From a virus, in the IMG/VR virus record IMGVR_UViG_3300046028_001986, positions 1 to 64,000 of that record: DNA of 64,000 nt; one strand, written 5' to 3'. Shown here piece after piece: positions 8,011 through 16,138 of the stretch. Position 1 is the first letter of the stretch; every line of letters begins with the position of its first letter. The position numbers and the translations under genes are program-made. The notes below the pieces were generated by a model. It saw nothing but the letters and a program-made list of their open reading frames with translations, was not told where the DNA came from and searched no databases.

Positions 8011-9201
8011 ATGAGATTTAATGAAATTATATCCGAAGCAGGTAGTCCTGCCCAACAAGCAGCAATTGCAATTGCCATGAAAAAAGCTGGAAAGAAGCCA
8101 AAGCAAGGTGTGGCGGAAGGCAACCTAGAAGAAATTGACCGCAGAGGATTCTTAAGAGGCTTGGGTGCGGCCACTGTGGCAGGTGCGACTAATAATGCAA
8201 TGGCTGCTCTAGGGTCACCTACTGCTCCAAGGGCACAGGTTAAAGTGCCGCCTGTGCCACAGTTACCCGCACGAGACGGTGATCTAGGTAATGGCAATAG
8301 AGTAACAACAAACAAAGATGGTACTAGAACTTATTCTGGCGGGTTTGGTTCATTTACATACAATGCTCAGGGTAAGGCTATAACATATAGTAGTCCTAAC
8401 TTTAATGGATCTGGCCAAACCATCGACTTAACTACTAATCAAATTACGCAAAATTACAATGCAGGACCATTGAAGATTAAACAAACTACCGATGCTACCG
8501 GTAAGCAAGTAGCGGCTGATAAATCATATGATCTTGGTGCAGCAACTGTCAGACAGCAAACCGACGCAACGGGGAAAAATACTAACACAGCTTATGTTCC
8601 AATGGATGATACAACTCATGTTGTAGATAAACCAACCCTTAGAAAAGCCTTTGCGAAATGGCTGCCGGAAGGCTCTGAGGCAAGTGATAATCTAGTATCC
8701 ACACTGAATTCTTTCGGATATTACTCTGACAACAGTAGTGTTTATGCAAATGATGACGGTGATAAGATTGTTCGTCAAGGTTCTAATTGGAAACATCAAG
8801 ATGGTCAACGTGGTACTGGTGCTGAAGAATTAGGTAATTTCCTCAGTTCACAAGAAGTTGATGAAGGCGAAACTTGGTCAAAGCATAACAACCCAAGAGC
8901 AGGTGGGATGAGTAAAAAGTCTGTTAGTAGCTATCGCCGCAGTCATCCTGGTAGCAAGATTCAAACAGCGGTAACAACTAAGCCAAGCAAACTTAAAAAA
9001 GGTAGCAAGGCAGCAAAGCGTAGAGCTAGCTTTTGTGCCAGAATGCGTGGAATGAAGAAACATCGTACTGGTGCAAAAACAGCAAGAGATCCAAATAGCA
9101 ATATAAATAAAAGTTTGCGTAGATGGCATTGCGAAAGCATTGAAGAACTACATGAATTAGTAATGCTTGCTGAACAATTTATTAGGAATAACAAGAAATG
9201 A
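8011..9201 (+). CDS. Capsid-targeted cargo protein with internal cleavage motif
   Basis: 396 residues. The N-terminus 'MRFNEIISE|AG' resembles the T4 internal-protein capsid targeting sequence (MKTYQEFIAE|A). Residues 32-37 are 'QGVAEG', the repeated putative prohead-protease site of this genome, followed by 'RRGFLRGLGAATVAG', which looks like a twin-arginine signal. The middle is a Gly/Thr/Asn-rich repeat region. The C-terminal ~100 residues (SSYRRSHPGSKIQTAV ... GSKAAKRRASFCARMRGM) are a strongly basic module seen in many phage proteins (from memory DUF6321), probably DNA-binding. Further candidate cut: 'EVDE|G'. It is first of three plus-strand genes; its stop overlaps the next start by ATGA. 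Packaging and cleavage are inferred. Confidence 0.7.
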   Translation: MRFNEIISEAGSPAQQAAIAIAMKKAGKKPKQGVAEGNLEEIDRRGFLRGLGAATVAGATNNAMAALGSPTAPRAQVKVPPVPQLPARDGDLGNGNRVTTNKDGTRTYSGGFGSFTYNAQGKAITYSSPNFNGSGQTIDLTTNQITQNYNAGPLKIKQTTDATGKQVAADKSYDLGAATVRQQTDATGKNTNTAYVPMDDTTHVVDKPTLRKAFAKWLPEGSEASDNLVSTLNSFGYYSDNSSVYANDDGDKIVRQGSNWKHQDGQRGTGAEELGNFLSSQEVDEGETWSKHNNPRAGGMSKKSVSSYRRSHPGSKIQTAVTTKPSKLKKGSKAAKRRASFCARMRGMKKHRTGAKTARDPNSNINKSLRRWHCESIEELHELVMLAEQFIRNNKK

Positions 9202-10853
9202 ACTTCAAAGAATTATTAGAAGGCGCAGAGCCAAAGTTGCCGGGCGCCCCAAAGGGTATCTCAATTATGACACCTCAGCAATTTGTTGCTAGTGCTGGTG
9301 ATATGCCAGATGAAGAAGTAGATGAAGGCAGATTTACACATGGTCCAGGTGGCGTTCCACTTGATCGCCAGGGTAATCCCAAGGTAGCAAAGCCAGCTAT
9401 GCCTAAATTATCAAGAATGTCTGCACCAGAACCTAAATTAGATTTAGATAAGATTTGGTTTGATGTTACTCAGATCATCAGCAACATTTTCCCAGATGGT
9501 GATCCAGCTGACTACTTGCCAAAGTATGCCCGCAAACATGGGATAACATATGATGATATTCGCGCAGCAGCTAAAAAGAATGGTTATGAAGATGAGTATG
9601 CTTACATTGATGATATGAAAACCGGTGACTATGGTTATGATGAGCAAAGTTTAGCGGAAGGTGAAGAACATCTAGCAAGAATTCGTAGTCTATCTGGACT
9701 AGATGAAGCAACTAAACTACCAGCACAAACTCGTGACTTAAAGGGTCAAGAGTTTCAAGATTACATGAAACGAATCGTTGGTACTCCCGATGTAGATAAA
9801 GCAGGCAATGTTAAAGTAGATAAAAAGGGCAATGAAAAATATACAACTGGTAAAACTAAAGGTGACAAGTACAAGATGCCTTACATCCATCGTAGTAGTG
9901 TAGTTACATACTTAAGTCCAGATGGTAAAACATACGATGAAGATGCTGTTAAACAAACATTAGCAATTCGTCCCAAAGCATTACTTAAACAAAACGAAAA
10001 GATGAAGCACAGCAATGGTGAGTTTGAACAATTCTTTAATGTTGGGTTCGCGGCATTGGTAGGTATTGCATTAGATGAACAAACAAATAATCTAATTGTT
10101 GTTAACACATGTCCAGGCGCCGGCTCTTGTAAAGTTGATTGTTTCGCCATGAAGGGCGGCAAGATTCAATTTAAGGCTGCATGGCAAAGTGACGGCAGAA
10201 TACTTACATATCTGTTGAATGATCCAGATGGTTTCTTTAATCAACTAAGCAATGAAATCTCTGCTGAATCACAAGAGGGTGCTGCAGGCGATAAGAAATT
10301 CCCCAATGGATGGAAAGTAACGGTTCGTTGGCATGATGCCGGCGACTTCTTCAGTCCAGAATACTTGGATATGGCATTAAAAATGGCTGCTAAACATCCT
10401 GATGTTAGATTCTATGCGTACACTAAGATGGCAGGAGCAGCATTAGCTAAGAAGCCAGATAACTTCATCATCAATTGGAGTGAAGGTGCTAACACCGAGC
10501 AAGAGAAACAAGTAAAGGCTCAGGATCCTAAATTAGATAAGACAAAGAACAGTCGTATTGTTCCAGAGAAACTATTCTATGACTTATTGGCCAAGGATGA
10601 GAAGGGTAACTTGAAAAAGACGGATGACGGAGCATGGCAACCTGCTGATGACGCAGCACTTAAACAAATGAAACAACGAATTGCTAACGAATACGGCATT
10701 AGTTCTTCAAGTATTTTAAGTTATAATGAATATATGTCTAAGAGAAATTCAATTCCAGCTGGAATGAAGTACAATGTTATCGTTGCACCGGGTGAAGGTG
10801 ATGTTAGTGCGAATGATCCTGGTGTATTGAGTACCCTATTGTTAAGACATTAA
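9198..10853 (+). CDS. GP88-like domain protein with capsid-targeting N-terminus
   Basis: 551 residues. The N-terminus 'MNFKELLE|GAEP' again fits a capsid-targeting peptide, followed by candidate cuts 'EVDE|GRF' (about residue 43) and 'SLAE|GEE' (about 153). The C-terminal ~350 residues match the phage GP88-type domain: 'NTCPGAGSCKVDCFAMKGG', 'VRWHDAGDFFSPEYLDMALKM' and 'VRFYAYTKMAG'. The Cys cluster (CPGAGSCKVDC) and the VRxHDxGDFF strand suggest a metal-dependent enzyme, but its reaction is unknown. Between tag and domain are small helical segments. The gene is followed immediately by the third cargo gene (TAATG overlap). Confidence 0.75.
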   Translation: MNFKELLEGAEPKLPGAPKGISIMTPQQFVASAGDMPDEEVDEGRFTHGPGGVPLDRQGNPKVAKPAMPKLSRMSAPEPKLDLDKIWFDVTQIISNIFPDGDPADYLPKYARKHGITYDDIRAAAKKNGYEDEYAYIDDMKTGDYGYDEQSLAEGEEHLARIRSLSGLDEATKLPAQTRDLKGQEFQDYMKRIVGTPDVDKAGNVKVDKKGNEKYTTGKTKGDKYKMPYIHRSSVVTYLSPDGKTYDEDAVKQTLAIRPKALLKQNEKMKHSNGEFEQFFNVGFAALVGIALDEQTNNLIVVNTCPGAGSCKVDCFAMKGGKIQFKAAWQSDGRILTYLLNDPDGFFNQLSNEISAESQEGAAGDKKFPNGWKVTVRWHDAGDFFSPEYLDMALKMAAKHPDVRFYAYTKMAGAALAKKPDNFIINWSEGANTEQEKQVKAQDPKLDKTKNSRIVPEKLFYDLLAKDEKGNLKKTDDGAWQPADDAALKQMKQRIANEYGISSSSILSYNEYMSKRNSIPAGMKYNVIVAPGEGDVSANDPGVLSTLLLRH

Positions 10854-11749
10854 TGAGAGCAACTGAATTTATCGCAGAAGCAATACTAGATGAAGCAGCT
10901 ACTGCTATTGTCTACCATTATGCCGGTGTATCTGCTGCTGCAAAAATTCTAACTACTGGAGTTTTTCAATTAAGTAGTGTCACAGGTAACTCTAGTGAAG
11001 AACAATATGCACCGCCGGGATATCTTTACTTTCTAAGCACAACTCGCAGCAAAGTGGGAGACTATCACCGATATACTGGTAGCAGCGCCGCTATGTTTGT
11101 AATTGATGGGAACTGGTTAAATCGGCATTACAAAACAAAAGCAATTGATTATTGGGAAAGGTCTTGGCAACATAGTAACGGTACTCGTACCAGTGAAAGC
11201 GAAGATAGAGTATTTTCAAAGACACCTGAAATTCCAATTAACGGAGTAATTGCTGTTCATGTTTTGCTCAAAGAACAGAGCGAAAATCGTAGCCCCGAAG
11301 TTAGAACAATTTTAATCACTGCCAAGAAGCAAGGTATATCAGCTTACTTATACACAGATGAGAAGGCATGGCGTTTACAAGATACCCGCAAAGCAGTTAC
11401 TCCCGGTGACGCTGCTAAATTGCTTAAAGGACAACAACCAAAAGGTTACACACCAAGTCGTCCGCCGACAATGTACCTTGAACCGTGGGTAGAACTAATA
11501 TATAAAAACAAAAAATCAGATTTAACTAGCCGTGCTGAAAAGTTGCGATATGAATTAGTCTACTATGGCAGTAGACGTCCAGATTCCGATAGTAATCTTG
11601 GTGTAGATATGAGCAATGCTCGTAAACCTAATTCTACTGATTATCCAACTGCTGTTAAATTAAATGATTTTATGCGTAAGAATAAGTTACCAGATACAGT
11701 AGCACTTAAAAATATGCTAGTTGATAAATGGGTTAAAATTAAATCTTAA
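10853..11749 (+). CDS. Capsid-targeted protein, possible ADP-ribosyltransferase fold
   Basis: 298 residues. The N-terminus 'MRATEFIAE|AILDEA' is very close to the T4 IP/Alt targeting peptide. The next ~130 residues have the layout of DarT/PARP-like ADP-ribosyltransferases: 'IVYHYAGVSAAAKILTTGVF' (His/Tyr start), 'GYLYFLSTTRSKVGDYHRY' and 'SESEDRVFSK' (acidic catalytic-type motif), then 'VIAVHVLL'. T4 packages and injects its ADP-ribosyltransferase Alt, so such a cargo enzyme would be logical; the assignment is an inference from pattern only. The C-terminal part is unassigned. Its 3' end overlaps the convergent epimerase gene by 11 nt. Confidence 0.55.
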   Translation: MRATEFIAEAILDEAATAIVYHYAGVSAAAKILTTGVFQLSSVTGNSSEEQYAPPGYLYFLSTTRSKVGDYHRYTGSSAAMFVIDGNWLNRHYKTKAIDYWERSWQHSNGTRTSESEDRVFSKTPEIPINGVIAVHVLLKEQSENRSPEVRTILITAKKQGISAYLYTDEKAWRLQDTRKAVTPGDAAKLLKGQQPKGYTPSRPPTMYLEPWVELIYKNKKSDLTSRAEKLRYELVYYGSRRPDSDSNLGVDMSNARKPNSTDYPTAVKLNDFMRKNKLPDTVALKNMLVDKWVKIKS

Positions 11750-12572
11750 GCAAATCTTCCAAAGAGTATACCTCTTTCATATAGGGTGACACATTATCTA
11801 ATACAGATATTGCTAAGTCACCCTTTCTTCTTGGGCCTATCTTTGTAAGCAAATTAATATTAGGTATATTATTTACTTCTTTGAACTTATTAACTATCTC
11901 GGCAACAGTATAACCTACCCCATGCCCTAAACATTCTATTTGATTACTTGGCTTCTCAATAGCAGTACATAATGCGTCACATATCTCGTTAACATGAACA
12001 TAATCACGAATGCAGGTTCCATCTCGTGTATCATAATCATTGCCAAAGATGGTAAACTCGCCTCTTTCCTTAGCCTTCATTAGATTATACATTAATCCAT
12101 CAGGATTGGTTGGATCAAACCCATCACTACCAATAACATTGTAGAATCTAAATATTGTATAAGGTTTAGGATTATGCTGAGTAAAATACTCACGCACCAC
12201 ATCCTCTGCTGCTCGTTTACTAATGCCATACGCACTAGCACATCCCACTGCTGCTCCAGTGCTGGCAAATATAAAGTTCTTTGTCCGTACCTTATTGATA
12301 ACATTCATTGTACCATTCAAATTAGTGATGTAATAACTTAGTGGGATACGCTCACTTTCACCCACATTGACTAGTGCTGCCAAGTGAATCGTTGCATCAA
12401 ACTCGGTTGGTAATTCAAATAGTCTACGAATATCAACTTGATAGAATTCTTGTAATCCGTCAGCTTGCGGAACATTGATATCTAGGCCGTGTACCTCGTA
12501 GTCATTTGCTAGCATCTTAACTAGATGACTACCAATGTAACCCGAACAACCTGTAATTAATATTTTTTTCAT
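11739..12572 (-). CDS. NAD-dependent sugar epimerase (GalE-like, extended SDR)
   Basis: 277 residues, a little shorter than bacterial GalE (about 338). Rossmann motif 'GCSGYIGSH' at 8-16, 'ATIHLAALVNVGES', catalytic Tyr-x3-Lys 'YGISK', and 'TRDGTCIRDYVHVNE', a hallmark of UDP-glucose 4-epimerases. It probably makes a nucleotide sugar for glycosylation of phage DNA or proteins, or remodels the host surface. It sits directly after a glycosyltransferase gene (ATGA overlap), supporting a joint glycan role. The substrate cannot be read from sequence. Confidence 0.88.
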   Translation of the reverse strand: MKKILITGCSGYIGSHLVKMLANDYEVHGLDINVPQADGLQEFYQVDIRRLFELPTEFDATIHLAALVNVGESERIPLSYYITNLNGTMNVINKVRTKNFIFASTGAAVGCASAYGISKRAAEDVVREYFTQHNPKPYTIFRFYNVIGSDGFDPTNPDGLMYNLMKAKERGEFTIFGNDYDTRDGTCIRDYVHVNEICDALCTAIEKPSNQIECLGHGVGYTVAEIVNKFKEVNNIPNINLLTKIGPRRKGDLAISVLDNVSPYMKEVYSLEDLLKI

Positions 12573-13900
12573 TCAAAACTAAAAAGACTCTCGCCTTCTT
12601 CCTCTGGTTCAAACGACGGGTCCTTACTCAAGTAAGTATCATCGTCCGTGTATAGTATACGAAACTTATGCTTGTTTGTCAATACTGATTTGATATCATC
12701 AATGCATAACAAGCTACGACCTAACTGTGTATTAAAATCACTCAATTTAATTGTGGGTTCTTCGCATATCTTTGCAGTGTTGCTATTAGACTTCTTGCCT
12801 TCAAATTCATTGAAGCAGGTATTCCACTTGTGAAATACAGTGGCTTCCACTTGTCGTGCATGTGTTAATGAATCTAAGTTGTACCAAGTTGCGGCGTGTT
12901 CAAACGAATCATACAACTGTTTTGCTCGTTCAGCCATATTTTTCTTAGTACATTTATAGAAAAAATTCTCGTTGAAATTATTAGTCCAGCGTTGATTCTC
13001 TAATACTAGTGTAGGCAACTGAATATGTTGCTCATAAAAAGCCATACCATAACTCTCTACATTACTTGGGTTAAAAGCAACTCTGCAACTGGTGATGAAG
13101 TCTACTTTCGTTTGCCCAATGATACTAACACCAATCTTATAGTCAGTTATTCCCATCTTCTTAAATCGTTCTTCAAACTTCTTAGCACCGTTTGTATTAG
13201 TCATAACTCGTGCAGGTAATTTAGTTTGTTCAATTAGTTCCAAGTAAAGTTCCGGGTTCTTACCTTCTTCCCATCTGCCAACAAACAATACACCATCACG
13301 CGGATGGTGATGTTCTTCTAACAAACCTTGTTCGGTGATTGGAATTGGTAAATGATATGAATCATCAATCTCTAATTGATTGAATTTACTCTGTGTACCA
13401 ATAAATATACCAGTAGTAGTAAGCTGTTGACGCATCAACTCATTTGTGTTATGCAAAAAAGGATTACTGGTATCTCTGAAGATTTGACTTTCTAAATGAG
13501 TATAAGCAATTATCTGTATAACATCCTCTAGACCCATTGTACTTGCAACTTGTACAGTTTCATATGTATTGCATACTAATGCATCGTATATATTATGCTC
13601 TAATGCTTCAATGATACTATTGCGAAAGTTAGCCATGCGTTCATAACAAAATGTATCCCCGAACATAAAGATATTACTGTGGTCAGTGTACTTTAATGAT
13701 TCATTTGGACAAACAATATTAGCTTTGAGAGATTTAACAAACTCACTATCTTGTGGTTTTTTATCTGTGATAATATCAACTTTAATATTATGAATATCCA
13801 TCAATTCACAAAAACTCTTAGCAAACTGTCCTATTCCACCATGCGGAATAAGATACTGGTAGCTAATTAGAAATCCAATTCGTTTGTTATATGTTCGCAT
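12569..13900 (-). CDS. Glycosyltransferase, GT-B fold (GT4-like)
   Basis: 443 residues from the ATG at 13900. An upstream in-frame ATG at 13912 lies inside the GAGG ribosome binding site of the 13900 start and is rejected. N-terminal lobe: 'RIGFLISYQYLIPHGGIGQFAKSF', typical of GT4 acceptor-side glycine loops. C-terminal lobe: 'GVLFVGRWEEGKNPELYLELIE' and 'VAFNPSNVESYGMAFYE', the latter matching the E-x7-E donor-binding region. It would transfer a sugar from a nucleotide donor, possibly the product of the adjacent epimerase. Acceptor unknown. Confidence 0.85.
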   Translation of the reverse strand: MRTYNKRIGFLISYQYLIPHGGIGQFAKSFCELMDIHNIKVDIITDKKPQDSEFVKSLKANIVCPNESLKYTDHSNIFMFGDTFCYERMANFRNSIIEALEHNIYDALVCNTYETVQVASTMGLEDVIQIIAYTHLESQIFRDTSNPFLHNTNELMRQQLTTTGIFIGTQSKFNQLEIDDSYHLPIPITEQGLLEEHHHPRDGVLFVGRWEEGKNPELYLELIEQTKLPARVMTNTNGAKKFEERFKKMGITDYKIGVSIIGQTKVDFITSCRVAFNPSNVESYGMAFYEQHIQLPTLVLENQRWTNNFNENFFYKCTKKNMAERAKQLYDSFEHAATWYNLDSLTHARQVEATVFHKWNTCFNEFEGKKSNSNTAKICEEPTIKLSDFNTQLGRSLLCIDDIKSVLTNKHKFRILYTDDDTYLSKDPSFEPEEEGESLFSFE

Positions 13901-14081
13901 TCTTAACCTCATCTACCGTTGGAACAGTAATCCAATCAGTTAACTCATTTTGTTTTGTAATTTCACCTGTTTTTGGATTTAGTATACAGTAATCCGGTGT
14001 TTCTCTTTCAAAGCGATATTGTAGTATTTTTTCAGGGCCGTCCCAACCAGCTGTTATAAGCCAGCGCATTTCTAAATTCAT
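13887..14081 (-). CDS. Hypothetical phage protein
   Basis: 64 residues (MNLEMRWLITAGWDGPEKILQYRFE...). AAAGGA lies 6 nt before the ATG. The pattern 'GPEKILQYRF' echoes 'GPGEPIFEYRW' in the next gene upstream, so the two may be distantly related. It overlaps the glycosyltransferase start by 14 nt and its own start overlaps the upstream stop by ATGA. Function unknown. Confidence 0.6.
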   Translation of the reverse strand: MNLEMRWLITAGWDGPEKILQYRFERETPDYCILNPKTGEITKQNELTDWITVPTVDEVKNANI

Positions 14082-14302
14082 ATTAAATCCTTTAATCTTG
14101 CTATTAAATATTCATTTTTATCATACCAGCGATATTCAAATATAGGCTCACCGGGACCTGTATACATTGCGGTAATACAATATGCGTACTCTAACCATAG
14201 TAGACGATTTGTTATATGGCAATGTCTAGGCATAAGTGCAACCTTCAATTGTCTGCCCACAACATGGTCCATGAAGTAGTCATTAGGTATAGGACTGTAC
14301 AC
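14078..14302 (-). CDS. Hypothetical phage protein (GTG start)
   Basis: 74 residues. The start codon is GTG at 14300-14302, overlapping the stop of the 33-residue gene (TAGTG) and preceded by GGA at 8 nt; the next ATG, 30 nt in, has no ribosome binding site. It contains 'LLWLEYAYCITAMYTGPGEPIFEYRWYDKNEYL', split here only by family memory: the 'W.DKNEYL' end is common in small phage proteins. Function unknown. Confidence 0.6.
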   Translation of the reverse strand: MYSPIPNDYFMDHVVGRQLKVALMPRHCHITNRLLWLEYAYCITAMYTGPGEPIFEYRWYDKNEYLIARLKDLI

Positions 14303-14403
14303 TATTTAATTCCAGTATAGTCTCTGTCATTTTCATTTGAACGATAGCACATATAGAAAACCCCTACTATATACCCAAGTAAAAATCCCCAAAAGAAATC
14401 CAT
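14302..14403 (-). CDS. Tiny single-span membrane protein (33 residues)
   Basis: MDFFWGFLLGYIVGVFYMC followed by a charged tail RSNENDRDYTGIK. The first 19 residues form one hydrophobic transmembrane helix, N-out/C-in by charge. The ATG overlaps the stop of queE (TAATG at 14401-14405), its stop overlaps the next GTG start (TAGTG), and GGAAT precedes it. This tight packing makes it likely real. It could be a lysis, exclusion or membrane-anchoring peptide; unknown. Confidence 0.6.
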   Translation of the reverse strand: MDFFWGFLLGYIVGVFYMCYRSNENDRDYTGIK

Positions 14404-15251
14404 TAGGTATTCCATGCGTTTTTAAAGAGTGGCACCTGAAGTCTATCACTATAACGCCAGCCTAACCGCATTGCTTCAAGTGCAACTGTTTTGGCATTCA
14501 TGTTATATACACTTTCAACTCCGCCACATGGCATCAAGTAAGCATTACCCCTAAATCCGTGAGTACGATATTGATTAACTGCTTCTTGTGCTTCTTCTAC
14601 ATCTTGTCTATTGGCCACAACAAACTTCAGATATGTATGACCTACTTGACTATATTCATCAATAATTTCAGGACATATTGCTTCTTCCCACTTCTCGCCA
14701 CTGATACCAAGTTTAGGACTAACACTAAATGTTATTGCACCTCTAGAACGATTGATGGCCCATTGATGCAAGTAGGTTTTCAATTGATGTTGCAACGGTT
14801 GAGTGCCATTTGTTTCAAATGTTAGTTCTTGTAAACCCGTCATGTTTTCATGTGAAAGTAAATCAATATAACTGCGTTGCCAACCTAGCAAAGGTTCACC
14901 CCCTGTAATAACAAGATGTTCTTCCATCCAACGCTTGTGCGGAAGCATTGTCATAATACTTTCAACAATACTATCAGTAGTACGTATTGGACTGAAATCT
15001 TTGAAACGAGGATCCCAACTTGCATAACTATCGCAACCTGTACTAACTAATGGTAGTTGGGTGTAAGCCGTGTAGTAATGCACACGGGCTGCGATATCTT
15101 CTACTTCACTACTTATTTCGCCCCTTGGCATACCAAACCCTGCACATTTGAAGTTGCAACCAAATGTTCGTAGGAAAATACTTGGTACTCCGATATATCG
15201 GCCTTCTCCTTGAATACTATAAAATAGTTCACTAATTTTTAATTTGCTCAT
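14403..15251 (-). CDS. queE: 7-carboxy-7-deazaguanine synthase QueE (radical SAM)
   Basis: 282 residues. It converts 6-carboxytetrahydropterin to 7-carboxy-7-deazaguanine with S-adenosylmethionine and a [4Fe-4S] cluster. 'ISELFYSIQGEGRYIGVPSIFLR' is the conserved QueE opening, then the cluster Cys at 32 and 36 (CNFKC). The third Cys is not at the usual spacing but at 73 in 'GCDSYASW', so about 34 residues are inserted inside the CxxxCxxC motif. 'ITGGEPLLGWQ' and 'LTFETNGTQPL' are SAM-binding elements. With FolE, QueD and a DpdA-like transglycosylase nearby it points to 7-deazaguanine modification of phage DNA. Confidence 0.9.
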   Translation of the reverse strand: MSKLKISELFYSIQGEGRYIGVPSIFLRTFGCNFKCAGFGMPRGEISSEVEDIAARVHYYTAYTQLPLVSTGCDSYASWDPRFKDFSPIRTTDSIVESIMTMLPHKRWMEEHLVITGGEPLLGWQRSYIDLLSHENMTGLQELTFETNGTQPLQHQLKTYLHQWAINRSRGAITFSVSPKLGISGEKWEEAICPEIIDEYSQVGHTYLKFVVANRQDVEEAQEAVNQYRTHGFRGNAYLMPCGGVESVYNMNAKTVALEAMRLGWRYSDRLQVPLFKNAWNT

Positions 15252-15266
15252 TTTTTGATCCTTAAT

Positions 15267-15419
15267 CTAACTAATTGCACCTGCTATGATAAACAAGTTT
15301 GTAATGACATAGCATAACACAATACAAGTTCTAATACACGCAATACGGTCAGATTCTGTATCGGTTGTGCCCGCTTTCTCACCTAGGGATTTTGCCCATA
15401 TTCTCCAAAATATCTTCAT
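15267..15419 (-). CDS. Small membrane protein (50 residues)
   Basis: MKIFWRIWAKSLGEKAG...TESDRIACIRTCIVLCYVITNLFIIAGAIS. The N-terminal half is an amphipathic Trp/Lys helix, the C-terminal half a transmembrane helix. From memory the pattern '(F/I)WR.WA.SLGEKA' then 'IRT.I.L.Y.ITN.FI.AG' belongs to a small protein family recurring in environmental myoviruses. The ATG overlaps the upstream stop (TAATG at 15417-15421). Function unknown. Confidence 0.7.
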   Translation of the reverse strand: MKIFWRIWAKSLGEKAGTTDTESDRIACIRTCIVLCYVITNLFIIAGAIS

Positions 15420-15637
15420 TATTTCTTTAATGGCTTTAGAGGCATATCAGGAAATGAACCCCATGCTTGTTTCAATTCGGCTGAAACTCCTTCTGGTCCT
15501 CCACTATTTACCCACGCACGATTGATAACAACAGTTGGATTACCATTGACTATAACATATCGTGTAAGAAAGTCACTGTAATCATAAGTACCATCAGGTA
15601 CCCATTTAAACATTTTAAAGTCTGAATCAGAACTCAT
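15419..15637 (-). CDS. Hypothetical phage protein
   Basis: 72 residues (MSSDSDFKMFKWVPDGTYDY...), Pro/Lys-rich tail. Its start overlaps the queD stop by ATGA, its stop overlaps the membrane protein start by TAATG. It contains 'YVIVNGNPTVVINRAWVNSGG', a probable beta hairpin. No family recognised. Confidence 0.6.
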   Translation of the reverse strand: MSSDSDFKMFKWVPDGTYDYSDFLTRYVIVNGNPTVVINRAWVNSGGPEGVSAELKQAWGSFPDMPLKPLKK

Positions 15638-16137
15638 TCAAACAAATCCTCATTCCATTCACGATGCCCCTCTCTAAAAGCCATATTTGCCTGTGTTTCA
15701 CGTACTTCAACCCGATAGCACCACAAACGCTTTGCTTCACTTTCACCCCACATATCAGGAATGTAAACCCCGTTAACATACTTGTATAGCATATCTGCAA
15801 GACTTTCACATCCTAAGTTGGGGAGAATAGTTAATTTCATAATGCCACGATGTTCCGCCTGCACATACCAGTCTAGATGTGGATCTGATTCAGCCACTAA
15901 TGTTGTATGGTCAAATTGACTCTCTAATGTTTGCTTTAGTTCTTTCAAGCCGCCATAATCCGCAGCCCATCGGCGCGCATCTAAGTCGTTTGTTCCAAAA
16001 TAGAACTTCATTGAGAAGCTATAACCATGTAAAAACTGGCAATGGCTGTCGGCTTTGTACTGTCTATAAGCACAGGGGAACGCATCGTGATACTCTTTTG
16101 TGGAAGTCCACTTATATGTTACTGGTAGTTGTGTCAT
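15634..16137 (-). CDS. queD: 6-carboxytetrahydropterin synthase QueD (PTPS family)
   Basis: 167 residues from the ATG at 16137; the frame extends upstream but that part overlaps the cytidylyltransferase gene. QueD makes 6-carboxytetrahydropterin from the FolE product. Zinc and catalytic elements: 'ADSHCQFLHGYSFSMKFYFG' contains the Cys and HG(Y/H) pair, 'FDHTTLVAESDP' the catalytic Asp-His, 'ESLADMLYKYV' and 'YRVEVRETQANMAF' the C-terminal Glu motif. It lies between queE and folE in the same operon. Confidence 0.85.
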   Translation of the reverse strand: MTQLPVTYKWTSTKEYHDAFPCAYRQYKADSHCQFLHGYSFSMKFYFGTNDLDARRWAADYGGLKELKQTLESQFDHTTLVAESDPHLDWYVQAEHRGIMKLTILPNLGCESLADMLYKYVNGVYIPDMWGESEAKRLWCYRVEVRETQANMAFREGHREWNEDLFE

Positions 16138-16138
16138 T

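Noticed and set aside
8150-8200. Twin-arginine secretion signal in the first plus-strand cargo protein
   Set aside because: RRGFLRGLGAATVAG looks like a Tat signal but is internal, after the capsid tag and the QGVAEG site. It might become N-terminal after cleavage, so it is noted in the feature but not called as a secretion signal.
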